Assembly (NCBI GenBank): GCA_003132505.1
Contig: PKXY01000033.1
Span: forward strand, 47,988 to 111,987
Length of the DNA: 64,000 nucleotides
Direction: 5' to 3'
DNA from: Solirubrobacterales bacterium
Lineage (GTDB): Bacteria > Actinomycetota > Thermoleophilia > Solirubrobacterales > Solirubrobacteraceae
Both the position numbers and the translations under genes were made by a program. Each line of letters starts with the position of its first letter. The stretch's first letter is position 1. The notes under the pieces are model-generated. The model was not told the origin of the DNA. It ran no database searches and saw only the letters and a list, made by a program, of their open reading frames with translations. Positions 8,966 to 17,411 of the stretch are shown here, piece by piece.

Positions 8966-9846
8966 TGGCGCTCGAACCGATGACCGAGATCCTCGAGCGT
9001 GCGCGCGAGGGCGGCTACGCGGTCGGCTACTTCGAGGCCTGGGACAGCTACTCGCTTGAGGCGGTCGTCGAGGCGGCGGAGGCAGAGCGCGCGCCCGTAA
9101 TTCTCGGCTTTGGCTGTCTGCTGCTCGAGCAGGAATGGCTTGAGGACGGCGGGATCGAGACGCTCGGATGCATCGGCAGCCACGCCGCGGCGCGGGCGCG
9201 CGTTCCCGTGTCGCTCCTGCTCAACGAGGCTCAGCAGCTCGAGCACGCGCTGCGCGGGATCGACGCAGGGTTCAACGCAGTGATGCTCTGCACCGACGAC
9301 GTCGACGTGACCGTCAGACTCGTCCAGCGGGCCCATGAACGTGGCGTTGCCGTCGAAGGCGAGGTCGGCAAATTGCCGGCCGGGGATGCTGACGGCGACA
9401 TCGACACCTCTGATGCCGTTCTCACCGATCCCGACCAGGCTGCCGAGTTCATGGCCGCCACGGGTGTCGATTGCCTCGGCGTTTCGTTCGGCAACGTCCA
9501 CACGCTCGAGGGTCGCGTAGCCGCGGTCGATCTCGATCGTCTCGCGGCGATCGGAGATCGCGTCGATGTGCCGCTCGTCGTCCACGGCGGCACCGCGTTT
9601 CCCGCAGGTGCGGTCCCCGGCGCCATCGCCCGCGGGGTTGCGAAGTTCAACATTGGGACCGTGCTCAAGCGCGCGCATCTCGAGGCACTGTCGGCCGCAG
9701 CCACCTCTGTGGGCCACAACGAGAGTCCACACGACCTGGTTGGCTCGCATGGTCCGCGCGACCTGCTCGCCGCAGGAACGCGGAGCGTCGTGGACATCGT
9801 GCGCGAGCTGATTCGCCTCTACGGCGGGAGCGGGCGCGCAGCGTGA
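8965..9846 (+). CDS. Class II fructose-bisphosphate aldolase family protein
   Basis: The product has 293 residues and starts on a TGATG overlap. It is a class II aldolase TIM barrel. The second-half zinc and phosphate site is kept: His in SFGNVHT (about residue 179), VVHGGTAFP (His about 207) and KFNIGTVLK. The usual first-half motif, with catalytic Asp and a zinc-binding His (HLDHG), reads LLNEAQ here, so both are changed to Asn and Glu. It probably cleaves a ketose phosphate to DHAP plus an aldehyde, perhaps with altered metal binding, or it may belong to an aldolase-like subfamily with another reaction. Confidence 0.78.
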   Translation: MALEPMTEILERAREGGYAVGYFEAWDSYSLEAVVEAAEAERAPVILGFGCLLLEQEWLEDGGIETLGCIGSHAAARARVPVSLLLNEAQQLEHALRGIDAGFNAVMLCTDDVDVTVRLVQRAHERGVAVEGEVGKLPAGDADGDIDTSDAVLTDPDQAAEFMAATGVDCLGVSFGNVHTLEGRVAAVDLDRLAAIGDRVDVPLVVHGGTAFPAGAVPGAIARGVAKFNIGTVLKRAHLEALSAAATSVGHNESPHDLVGSHGPRDLLAAGTRSVVDIVRELIRLYGGSGRAA

Positions 9847-9858
9847 CGCCACACCGTC

Positions 9859-10872
9859 ATGGCTCGAGCGCCGGTTCGCCGAAACAGAGGTATTGAGATC
9901 CCCTATCCGGAGAGCCTTCGGCGGAATACCCAGGAGATCGAGCTGCTGACGCGCGTGGCGTCCCTTTACTACCTCGAGGACGCCACGCAGGCCGAGATCG
10001 CGACCACACTTGGGCTTTCCCGTCCCAAGATTGCGCGGCTGCTGCACAAGGCTCGTGCTGAGGGCATCGTCGAGATCGCGATTCGCACGCATCCTGCGCT
10101 AAACATGGCGCTCGAGTCAGAACTCGCCGCGCGATTTCACCTCTCGCGGGCGATCCTCGTAGCCGACCAGCGTTCCGAGGACATCCAACGGACGCTGACA
10201 GCGCGCGCAGCGGCCGAATTTCTGGCGCGCACCCTACCCGCGCAGGGCGTCGTAGCGATCGGCATGGGACGTAACGTCGGCGCCATTCCGGAACAGCTGA
10301 CCAGTCCACCCGAGCGTCCCTGCACATTCGTCAGCGCAATCGGCGGGTCGCCCCAAGTCGGCGCGAGCGTGAATCCGGGCGACATCTGCCGACGCCTCGC
10401 GGAGCGCTTTCACGGTAGCGCGGAGATCCTCTTCGCCCCCGCTTACGCCGAGGACATGGCGAGCCGCGCGGCCTTCCTGCAGCACGCCGATGTCCGCGAA
10501 ACGCTCGCGCGCGCGAGAGCGGCCGAGACGGCAATTGTCGGTATCGGCGATGCCGAAGATGAAAGTGCGGTCGTGCGGATGGGCTGCTTTTCGACGAACG
10601 ACATGGCGCGCATGCGCAAAGAAGGTGCGGTGGGTGACATCCTCGGGTACTTCTTCGACGCCCAGGGCGCGCCCGTCGCTGACAGTGTCGGGAGCCGCGT
10701 GGTCGGGCTGAGCGCCGACGATTTGCGGGCGATACCAGGCGTGATAGCCGTGACTAGCGAGCCGGACAAAGTCCGCGCCGTTCTCGGCGCGCTGCGCACA
10801 GGCATCGCCGACGTCCTCGTCACGAGCCTGCGAACGGCCCGACAGGTGCTCGCTAGCAGCGATCAGTCCTAG
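9859..10872 (+). CDS. SorC-family sugar-responsive transcription regulator
   Basis: The 337-residue protein has an N-terminal helix-turn-helix at about residues 30-62 (LTRVASLYYLEDATQAEIA, then LSRPKIARLLHKA) and a C-terminal SorC/DeoR-type sugar-phosphate binding domain (GMGRNVGAIPEQL; VGIGDAEDESAVVRMG). It is the last gene of the isomerase-kinase-aldolase operon, 12 bp after the aldolase. SorC proteins normally sense a phosphorylated sugar of the pathway they control. Matching inverted repeats at 7373 and 10925 suggest it controls its own operon and the downstream dehydrogenase operon. Confidence 0.87.
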   Translation: MARAPVRRNRGIEIPYPESLRRNTQEIELLTRVASLYYLEDATQAEIATTLGLSRPKIARLLHKARAEGIVEIAIRTHPALNMALESELAARFHLSRAILVADQRSEDIQRTLTARAAAEFLARTLPAQGVVAIGMGRNVGAIPEQLTSPPERPCTFVSAIGGSPQVGASVNPGDICRRLAERFHGSAEILFAPAYAEDMASRAAFLQHADVRETLARARAAETAIVGIGDAEDESAVVRMGCFSTNDMARMRKEGAVGDILGYFFDAQGAPVADSVGSRVVGLSADDLRAIPGVIAVTSEPDKVRAVLGALRTGIADVLVTSLRTARQVLASSDQS

Positions 10873-10924
10873 GTTGAGCAACGGCTCCATCTACTCGACG
10901 TCGCCCGCGCATCTCTGCGACCAT

Positions 10925-10943
10925 CTGTTCAATGAGTGAGCAT
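10925..10943. promoter_or_regulatory. Second SorC-type operator, upstream of the E1alpha operon
   Basis: CTGTTCA, spacer ATGAG, TGAGCAT lies 20 bp ahead of the E1alpha start. It has the same 7-5-7 layout and the same right half-site (TGAGCA) as the site at 7373-7391, with two changes from perfect symmetry. Confidence 0.5.
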
Positions 10944-10963
10944 CTGATCACGTCGCGACGGCG

Positions 10964-11956
10964 ATGACGCCGTCAAAGAGGGCGGAAGCCGATCTGCCCG
11001 GCGGCGCCTCGGCACAGGCCGACACTGCCGCTTGGGTCGAAGCTCTCTACCGCGGCATGCTGCTCATTCGGCGCTTCGAGGAGCGCGTGTATCGCCTGTT
11101 TCTCGAAGGCGAGATCCCCGGCACCCTGCACCAATACCATGGCCAGGAGGCAGTCGCGGTCGGTGTTTGCGACGTCCTCCGGCCTGACGACTGGATTACC
11201 TCGACGCACAGGCCGCACGGTCACGCACTGGCGAAAGGGGTGAGCGCTCGTGCCGCGATGGCCGAGCTCTACGGCAAGCGCACCGGATGCTGCGCCGGCA
11301 AGGGTGGCTCCATGCACCTCGGAGATCCATCGGTTGGCATGTTGCCCGCGATCGCGATCGTCGGCGGCGGCAACACGGTCGTGACGGGACTCGGCCTCGC
11401 GATGAAGCTGCGCAAGAGCGATCAGGTCGCGGCCTGCTTCTTCGGCGAGGGAGCGACCAACGAAGGAGCCTTTCACGAAGGACTCAACTTCGCCGCAGTC
11501 GAGCGGCTGCCGATCGTGCTCGTATGCGAGAACAACCTCTACGGGGCGTCGACTCCTTACCACCGCGTCTCACTTGTGCCCGACGTCGCCGAGCGCGCGA
11601 AGGCCTACGGCGTGCCCGCGCGAATCGTCGACGGGATGGACGTGCTGGCGGTGCGCGCGGCGACCGCCGAGGCCGTGGCTTCCGCGCGGACCGGCGCCGG
11701 GCCGACGTTGATCGAGTGCAAGACGTATCGCTTCACCGGCCACAGCCGTAGCGACGCATGCGATTACCGCACGGATGACGAAGAGGCGGAGTGGGCCGCA
11801 CGCGATCCGCTGCTGGTGCACGGCGCACGCCTCGAACAAGAGGCAATCGAGCAGCTCGAGGCCGGCGTCAGAGCAGAGCTCGACGATGCAGTCGAATTCG
11901 CGCGGAGCTCTCCCTTGCCCGAGCCACACGAGGCACTGGACGGGGTCTATGCCTGA
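10964..11956 (+). CDS. TPP-dependent dehydrogenase E1 component, alpha subunit
   Basis: The 330-residue protein belongs to the E1alpha family of pyruvate/acetoin-type dehydrogenases. The TPP/Mg motif is at about residues 158-190 (CFFGEGATNEG to CENN); the motif's usual GDG is GEG here. TSTHRPHGHALAKG and CAGKGGSMHLGD are typical of the acetoin dehydrogenase (AcoA) branch, and the SRSDACDYRT loop is the E1 phosphorylation-loop region. With the next two genes it forms the E1-E2 core of a lipoate-dependent complex. No E3 is encoded nearby, so the general cellular dihydrolipoamide dehydrogenase must serve. Confidence 0.88.
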   Translation: MTPSKRAEADLPGGASAQADTAAWVEALYRGMLLIRRFEERVYRLFLEGEIPGTLHQYHGQEAVAVGVCDVLRPDDWITSTHRPHGHALAKGVSARAAMAELYGKRTGCCAGKGGSMHLGDPSVGMLPAIAIVGGGNTVVTGLGLAMKLRKSDQVAACFFGEGATNEGAFHEGLNFAAVERLPIVLVCENNLYGASTPYHRVSLVPDVAERAKAYGVPARIVDGMDVLAVRAATAEAVASARTGAGPTLIECKTYRFTGHSRSDACDYRTDDEEAEWAARDPLLVHGARLEQEAIEQLEAGVRAELDDAVEFARSSPLPEPHEALDGVYA

Positions 11957-12983
11957 GACCACGGTCGAGACACGTCGACTGACGATCGCCGAGGCGTTGC
12001 GCGAAGCGATCGCCGAGGAAATGCGACGCGATGAGGACGTTTTCCTGCTCGGTGAGGACGTAGGCGTCGAGGGCGGCTTCGGCGGTGCGTTCGGCGTCTA
12101 CCTGGGACTTGTCGAAGAATTCGGCCACGAACGGATCATTGACACCCCAATCAGCGAGAAGGCAATTGCCGGGGCGGCGGTGGGGGCCGCGGTGCTGGGG
12201 ATGCGGCCGGTGGCCGACATGCAGTACGCGGATTTCCTGTTTGAGTGCATGGATGAGCTCGTCAACCAGGCCGCCAAGCTCCGCTACATGTCGGGCGGCA
12301 AGCTCTCGGTGCCCATGGTCATGCGCGCGCCCGTGGGGACCACGCTGCGGGGAGCACAGCACGGCCAATGCCCGGAGAGCTACTTCGTACACGTCCCCGG
12401 CCTCAAGGTCGTCGCGCCCTCCGACGCCTACCACGCAAAAGGCATTCTCAAGAGCGCGATCCGCGACGACAATCCGGTACTCGTGTTCGAGCACAAGCTG
12501 CTTTACGGCAGCAAGGGCCGGGAGGCCGCCGGCGGTTTCGACCTCACGGCCGAGGTGCCGACAGACGACTACACCGTGCCTATCGGCAAGGCCATTATCA
12601 AGCGGTCCGGCATCGACGTGACGCTAGTGGCCACACACGTGTCGCTCTACCGGGCGCTCGCCGCCGCAGATCAACTGGCGAGCGAGGGCATTGAGTGTGA
12701 GGTCATCGACCCCCTTACGCTGAACCCCCTGGACGAGCAAGCGATCTTTGGTTCGGTGCAGAAAACCGGCCGGCTCGTGATCGTCCATGAGGACACCTTG
12801 ACCGGCGGATGGGGGGCCGAGGTCGCTGCACGCGTCGCCGACGACTGCCTTGCCTACCTGGAGGCCCCGATCAAGCGCATCGCGACCCGCGACGTCCCCG
12901 CCCCGGCCGCCCCGGTGCTCGAACAAGCGATCGTGCCCCAGGTAGAAACGATCGTGGCGACCGTCAAAGAGATGCTCGGCTAG
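11949..12983 (+). CDS. TPP-dependent dehydrogenase E1 component, beta subunit
   Basis: The 344-residue protein starts at an ATG overlapping the E1alpha gene by 8 bp. E1beta motifs are clear: LLGEDVGVEGG, RIIDTPISEKAIAGAAVGAA and MRAPVGTTLRGAQHGQCPE, plus the transketolase C-terminal domain (VTLVATHVSLYRALAAAD; IVHEDTLTGGWGAEVAARV). It pairs with E1alpha to decarboxylate or cleave the substrate and reductively acylate the lipoyl domain of E2. Confidence 0.9.
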   Translation: MPETTVETRRLTIAEALREAIAEEMRRDEDVFLLGEDVGVEGGFGGAFGVYLGLVEEFGHERIIDTPISEKAIAGAAVGAAVLGMRPVADMQYADFLFECMDELVNQAAKLRYMSGGKLSVPMVMRAPVGTTLRGAQHGQCPESYFVHVPGLKVVAPSDAYHAKGILKSAIRDDNPVLVFEHKLLYGSKGREAAGGFDLTAEVPTDDYTVPIGKAIIKRSGIDVTLVATHVSLYRALAAADQLASEGIECEVIDPLTLNPLDEQAIFGSVQKTGRLVIVHEDTLTGGWGAEVAARVADDCLAYLEAPIKRIATRDVPAPAAPVLEQAIVPQVETIVATVKEMLG

Positions 12984-12985
12984 CC

Positions 12986-14149
12986 ATGGCAAGCCCGGTT
13001 CGCATGCCGGCGCTCGCTCAAACCAGCGACGAGCTCCGACTCATCGCCTGGCTCAAGGCTGAGGGCGAAAAGGTCACCGAGGGCGAGCCGCTGTTCGAGG
13101 CCGAGTCCGACAAGGCGACGCACGAAGTCGAAGCGACAGTGTCCGGAACCCTCTTGCGAGTCCTCTGCGAGCCCAACCAAAGGATCGAGGTGGGCACAGT
13201 CCTCGCGTGGATGGGCGAGCCCGGCGAGCAGATCCCCGAACTCGAAGCGTCAGCGGCGCGATCGGACACGACAGGATCGCCGCGCACAGCGCCAGACTCG
13301 AAGACGGAGACTGCGATGGACCCGGGCGAAGCGACCGGGCACCGCGAACGCACCGGTCGCGTGTTGGCCACCCCGGTTGCCCGCACGCTGGCGCGCGAGC
13401 ACGGGGTCGACCTTGCTCAGGTTCGTGGCAGCGGGCCCGGCGGACGCGTCGAACGCCGCGATGTGCTCGGCGCGATCGGCGAGGCCGAAAGTCAAACGGA
13501 CGGGTCCCAGGGTGATTCGGTGCCCGGGGCGCGGCAGGCGATCGCACAACGCCTGATCCGTGCCACACATGTGCCTCAGTTCTCAGTCGCGAAGACGATC
13601 GATGCGCGCCAGGCCCTCCTGCGCGTCGCACAGACAGACCGTCTCACGCTCACCCACCTGCTGCTCCGGGAAATCGCGGTTGTGCTCGAGCAGTCTCCGC
13701 GCGTCAACCGGATCTGGCTCGAAGAGGGGCCGCGTTTCAGGCAGATCCCGCACGCCAACGTTGGGCTTGCGATCGCCTCCGAGGACACACTGATCGTCGC
13801 GACGATCCCGGAGCCGCACCGCCTCAGTCTCGAAGAGCTGGCAGAAACGACGCGTCGCGCCGTCGAGCAAGGACGTGTCGGACGGCGCGCCGGAGTGTTC
13901 AGCGGGCCGGCGGCTGTGACCCTCAGCAACCTTGGGATGTTCGGGATCGACCGATTCCAGGCGATCGTCGACCCGGACCAGACGGCAATTCTGGCGGTCG
14001 GCCGAGTCGTCGAACGACCAGCCGTCACTGATCAGGGCATCATCGCGATCACGCAGCTGGATCTGACCCTGACTGTCGACCACCGCACGCTCGACGGCGC
14101 GGAGGCAGCGCGCTTCCTGGCCGCCATCTGCGCGCAACTCGAGGCCTGA
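12986..14149 (+). CDS. Dihydrolipoamide acyltransferase (E2) of the same complex
   Basis: The product has 387 residues. An N-terminal lipoyl domain has its lysine in ESDKATHEV (Lys43). A Pro/Ser/Thr/acidic linker leads to a peripheral-subunit binding domain (about residues 124-160: TPVARTLAREHGVDLAQVRG). The acyltransferase core ends with DHRTLDG (His366, Asp370), the catalytic motif. The core is rather short (about 205 residues). It follows E1beta by 2 bp, and the next gene starts on its stop (TGATG), so the four genes form one transcription unit. Confidence 0.88.
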   Translation: MASPVRMPALAQTSDELRLIAWLKAEGEKVTEGEPLFEAESDKATHEVEATVSGTLLRVLCEPNQRIEVGTVLAWMGEPGEQIPELEASAARSDTTGSPRTAPDSKTETAMDPGEATGHRERTGRVLATPVARTLAREHGVDLAQVRGSGPGGRVERRDVLGAIGEAESQTDGSQGDSVPGARQAIAQRLIRATHVPQFSVAKTIDARQALLRVAQTDRLTLTHLLLREIAVVLEQSPRVNRIWLEEGPRFRQIPHANVGLAIASEDTLIVATIPEPHRLSLEELAETTRRAVEQGRVGRRAGVFSGPAAVTLSNLGMFGIDRFQAIVDPDQTAILAVGRVVERPAVTDQGIIAITQLDLTLTVDHRTLDGAEAARFLAAICAQLEA

Positions 14150-16134
14150 TGCAGAGTCGCTGGGACGACGCGGAGGCGGCGCGGTTCGAAGACGAGATCG
14201 GCCAGCGCGTCTACTCATCGCGGCTCCTCGGCAGCGACAGCGCGCTCGTTCTATCCGGCGGCGGCAACACGTCCGTGAAGCTGCGCCGGCGCGGCCTCCA
14301 AGACGCCGACGCCGACGCCGAGGTCCTCTGCGTCAAAGGCAGCGGCTACGACCTCGGCACGATCGAAGTCCACGGCTTCACCGCGCTGCGGCTCAAGCAG
14401 CTGATCGCAATCGCCAAGCTCGCGGAGTTGTCCGACAGCGACATGGCGCGAGCGCTCCGCCTGGCTGCGCTGGATCCAGACGCGCCGGCGGCCTCGGTCG
14501 AAGCGCTTCTCCACGCGATCCTCCCCCACCGCTACGTCGACCACACCCACGCCGAGGCCGTCTTGGCGCTCACCAACACGCCGTCCGGGGAGAAGCACGT
14601 TCGTCGAGCTTACGGCGATCTGGTGATCGTCGTTCCATATGTAAAGCCGGGTCACGCGCTCGGCCACCTCTGTGCTCGGCTGGTTGCGAGTGAGTTGAGT
14701 GGCAACACCATCGGGCTCGTCCTGCTTCACCACGGCCTCGTGTCCTTCGGAGCGAGTGCCCGCGAGTCCTACGAGCGGACGATCGCCCTCGTCACACGCG
14801 CGGAGGAGTACCTGTCCGCCAATGGCGCATACGAGATCCCAGCTCCGATTCCACCGGGCCCAGAAGCGCAACTCGGCCTGAGGCTGGCGGAGCTGCGAGC
14901 GCAGATCTCACACGCCGCCACGGTCCCGATGGTCCTTCATCACGACGCCGATCCGGTGTGCCTCTCATTCGCACGCCGCGCCGACGTCGCGGAGCTCTCG
15001 CAGTCCGGGCCTGCGACGCCCGATCACGCGATCCGGACGAAGCGCCTGCCACTGCTGGGTCGCGACGTCGACAGCTACGCGGCAGCCTATCGAGACTATT
15101 TCGAAGCGCACGAGGGTCGACGCGCAGCCGGTGAAGAGCTTCAAATGCTCGACTCCGCGCCGCGCGTCGTGCTCGATCGGGAGCTGGGGCTCTGCACGGC
15201 CGGTCGCAGCGTCTCCGATGCAATCGATGCGGCCGAGATCTACAGACGCACGATCAATCTGATTCTCCGCGCGAGCGCACTCGAGCGATGGCAGGCGCTT
15301 CCTGCAGCGGACATCTTCGACGTCGAGTACTGGTCGCTCGAGCAAGCGAAACTGAAACGCCGCCCGAAACCAAGCGAATTCGCGGGCGAAATAGTCATCG
15401 TCACCGGTGCCGCATCCGGCATCGGAGCCGCCTGTGTCGATGCCTTCCTCGCACGCGGAGCTTGCGTCTGCGGGCTCGACATCGACCCAGATGTGACTGC
15501 ATCGCGTGACACGCCGGCATACCGCGGAGCCGTTTGCGACGTCACGGAGGAACAAGCGGTCGCTGCTGCGTTCGAGGAGTGCGCACGGTCGTTCGGCGGT
15601 CTCGACATGCTCGTTCTGTGCGCCGGCATCTTCCCCCAGAGTCGTAGCGTGGCAACACTCGAGCTGGCCGACTGGCAGCGCACCTTCGCGGTCAACGCGG
15701 ACGCGAACCTCCTGCTGATGCGCACGGCGCACCCGTTCCTCGAACTCGCTCCAAACGGCGGGCGGGTCGTCGTGGTTGCATCGAAGAATGTTCCCGCCCC
15801 AGGACCCGGTGCGGCAGCCTACTCCTCATCAAAGGCTGCGCTCACCCAATTGGCGCGCGTCGCCGCGCTTGAATGGGGCGCAAACGGCATCAGAGTAAAC
15901 GTCATTCACCCCGACGCGGTGTTCGATACAGGAATCTGGACCGACGAGGTCATCAGTGCACGGGCTGCGCACTACGGCGTTACACCGCAGGAATATAGAA
16001 CCCGGAATGTGCTCCGGGTGGAAGTCGCGAGCAAAGACGTCGCCGAGCTCGCCGCCACGATGTGCGGGCCCGTCTTCGCCAAGACAACCGGCGCACAAGT
16101 CCCTATCGACGGCGGCAACGAGCGAGTCATATGA
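14149..16134 (+). CDS. Bifunctional class II aldolase / short-chain dehydrogenase
   Basis: The 661-residue fusion has an N-terminal aldolase/adducin-type class II aldolase domain (to about residue 380) with zinc-binding histidines in HTHAEAV (about 131-133) and LLHHGL (about 193-194). An SDR domain (about 406-661) carries VIVTGAASGIG and YSSSKAALTQ (Tyr about 557). The architecture is that of rhamnulose-1-phosphate aldolase/lactaldehyde dehydrogenase proteins: cleave a ketose-1-phosphate to DHAP plus an aldehyde, then oxidise the aldehyde. It closes the E1-E2 operon, so the acid or aldehyde made here may feed that complex (inference). Confidence 0.87.
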   Translation: MQSRWDDAEAARFEDEIGQRVYSSRLLGSDSALVLSGGGNTSVKLRRRGLQDADADAEVLCVKGSGYDLGTIEVHGFTALRLKQLIAIAKLAELSDSDMARALRLAALDPDAPAASVEALLHAILPHRYVDHTHAEAVLALTNTPSGEKHVRRAYGDLVIVVPYVKPGHALGHLCARLVASELSGNTIGLVLLHHGLVSFGASARESYERTIALVTRAEEYLSANGAYEIPAPIPPGPEAQLGLRLAELRAQISHAATVPMVLHHDADPVCLSFARRADVAELSQSGPATPDHAIRTKRLPLLGRDVDSYAAAYRDYFEAHEGRRAAGEELQMLDSAPRVVLDRELGLCTAGRSVSDAIDAAEIYRRTINLILRASALERWQALPAADIFDVEYWSLEQAKLKRRPKPSEFAGEIVIVTGAASGIGAACVDAFLARGACVCGLDIDPDVTASRDTPAYRGAVCDVTEEQAVAAAFEECARSFGGLDMLVLCAGIFPQSRSVATLELADWQRTFAVNADANLLLMRTAHPFLELAPNGGRVVVVASKNVPAPGPGAAAYSSSKAALTQLARVAALEWGANGIRVNVIHPDAVFDTGIWTDEVISARAAHYGVTPQEYRTRNVLRVEVASKDVAELAATMCGPVFAKTTGAQVPIDGGNERVI

Positions 16135-16261
16135 GCGCACTTGAGTGGTGGCGGTGAATTGCGAGCGACAAGACAACGAGGCGACGACGGCTCGGGAACC
16201 ATTGTCCTCTACGCCCCTATGGCCCACTGACAAGCGGTGTGTTTTACGGGCCTATGTTGAG

Positions 16262-16296
16262 TGGGCGGTGCCGAGCTCGAACCAGCGACCTCCTGC
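16262..16296 (-). repeat. Copy of the 3' half of tRNA-Val (possible attachment-site remnant)
   Basis: Thirty-three of 35 bases match 27014-27048, the 3' acceptor, T-arm and anticodon-stem part of tRNA-Val, in the same orientation. The 5' half of a tRNA is absent beyond 16297, so this is not a working gene. The direct repeat brackets about 10.7 kb. The tRNA is intact at the right end and only its 3' part is repeated at the left, the usual geometry of elements that insert into tRNA 3' ends. Confidence 0.6.
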
Positions 16297-16335
16297 GATG
16301 GCAGGACCCGTCATCGCGGCCGCGAAGAAAACCTG

Positions 16336-16749
16336 ATGCCCCAGCCGCGTCAGCATCGAAAGACAGTCAGGCATCCGAAGCCACCCCAGCTGGCCACGGC
16401 ACGTACCGGTCTCAACGACAAGGTCGCGAACATCATCGCGACGACGGTCGGCTCGATGTGGATGTTCTATGCCAGCATCATCGGCTTCGCCGTCTGGATG
16501 GCCGGGCTCGGGGTCACCGTCGCGGGCGACCACTACCCGTTCAACCTCATGCTGCTAGCCGTCGGCGGCATCATGCAGTGGCTCGCGATGATCGCGATTC
16601 TCGTCGCCCAGAACGCGCAAGGCAACATCCAGGACAAGCAGGTCGAGCACCTACACCAGCTCGGCGTGACGACCCACAAGCTGGTCATCGAGAACACCGA
16701 GCTGACCGAAGCAATCCATGACCACTTCATCAAGAACAATGCCGCGTAG
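16336..16749 (+). CDS. Small membrane protein, DUF1003-like
   Basis: The 137-residue protein has a basic N-terminus and two membrane segments (IIATTVGSMWMFYASIIGF and PFNLMLLAVGGIMQWLAMIA). A following AQNAQGN segment and a polar helical tail resemble DUF1003 proteins. The ATG at 16336 is chosen because the upstream extension is translated tRNA remnant. Function of the family is unknown. Confidence 0.65.
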   Translation: MPQPRQHRKTVRHPKPPQLATARTGLNDKVANIIATTVGSMWMFYASIIGFAVWMAGLGVTVAGDHYPFNLMLLAVGGIMQWLAMIAILVAQNAQGNIQDKQVEHLHQLGVTTHKLVIENTELTEAIHDHFIKNNAA

Positions 16750-16948
16750 CCGGCCTCGCTCGGCCTCCGCGCACGAGATCTCGGCGGACGCGGGACTCGC
16801 TCGCTGACTGCCGCGAAGCGGCTGCGAAGCTCGCTCAGCGGCCGGTTGTTTACGGCTGTTGCGACTGGCCGACCGAAGACGGGCCGCTCTACGCAAGGCC
16901 CGTGGCGCGTCAAAAGCCGTGTCCCCAGATGTGTCTCGAACTCCGCAA

Positions 16949-17401
16949 ATGTCCCCGTTGCTATCGATGACCCATCCCGAACCTGAGCGCCACTTGCTGC
17001 GCGCTCGCGACTTGGCGGATACGCGCTATGCCGACCCGATCGACGTGGGGTCCATGGCGAGCGCCGCCGGCCTCTCGAGGGCGCATTTCAGCCGGTCGTT
17101 CACGCTGGCCTTCGGTGAATCCCCGGGCGCTTACCTGCTGACCCGCCGACTTGAACGGGCGGCGGCGCTACTGCGCAACACTGACCACAGCGTCGCTGAG
17201 GTGTGCTTCGAGGTGGGGCTCGCGAGCGTCGGCTCCTTCACGACATCCTTCAAGCGCATCTACGGCCGAACTCCAACCCAATATCGGGCGTCCAACCCGC
17301 CGGCCGCTACCTGGGCGATAGTTCCTAGCTGCCTGATCCAGGAGTACGCGCGGCGCCGGAACCGCACAAATCGAGAAGACAGCGCAGCCGGCGAGGGCTA
17401 G
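16949..17401 (+). CDS. AraC-family regulator, short form
   Basis: The product has 150 residues (144 if the ATG at 16967 is used) and is essentially only the double helix-turn-helix domain: DVGSMASAAGLSRAHFSRSF and AEVCFEVGLASVGSFTTSFK followed by GRTPTQYR. No ligand-binding domain is present, as in small SoxS-like AraC proteins. It ends 10 bp before a VOC-family gene, which is its likely partner or target. Confidence 0.82.
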   Translation: MSPLLSMTHPEPERHLLRARDLADTRYADPIDVGSMASAAGLSRAHFSRSFTLAFGESPGAYLLTRRLERAAALLRNTDHSVAEVCFEVGLASVGSFTTSFKRIYGRTPTQYRASNPPAATWAIVPSCLIQEYARRRNRTNREDSAAGEG

Positions 17402-17411
17402 CCTCCGCTCC

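Noticed and set aside
8659..10092. A 477-codon minus-strand frame opposite kinase and aldolase
   Set aside because: It covers two well-supported plus-strand genes and has no recognisable domain.
16255..16340. A second working tRNA-Val on the minus strand
   Set aside because: Only the 3' half is present; no 5' acceptor or D-arm can be found, and the T-stem is weakened by the two changes.
16239..16721. Frame reading RARTSDLLRWQDP
   Set aside because: It is translated tRNA remnant and an off-frame reading of the small membrane protein; the same spurious peptide arises at the tRNA-Val near 27020.
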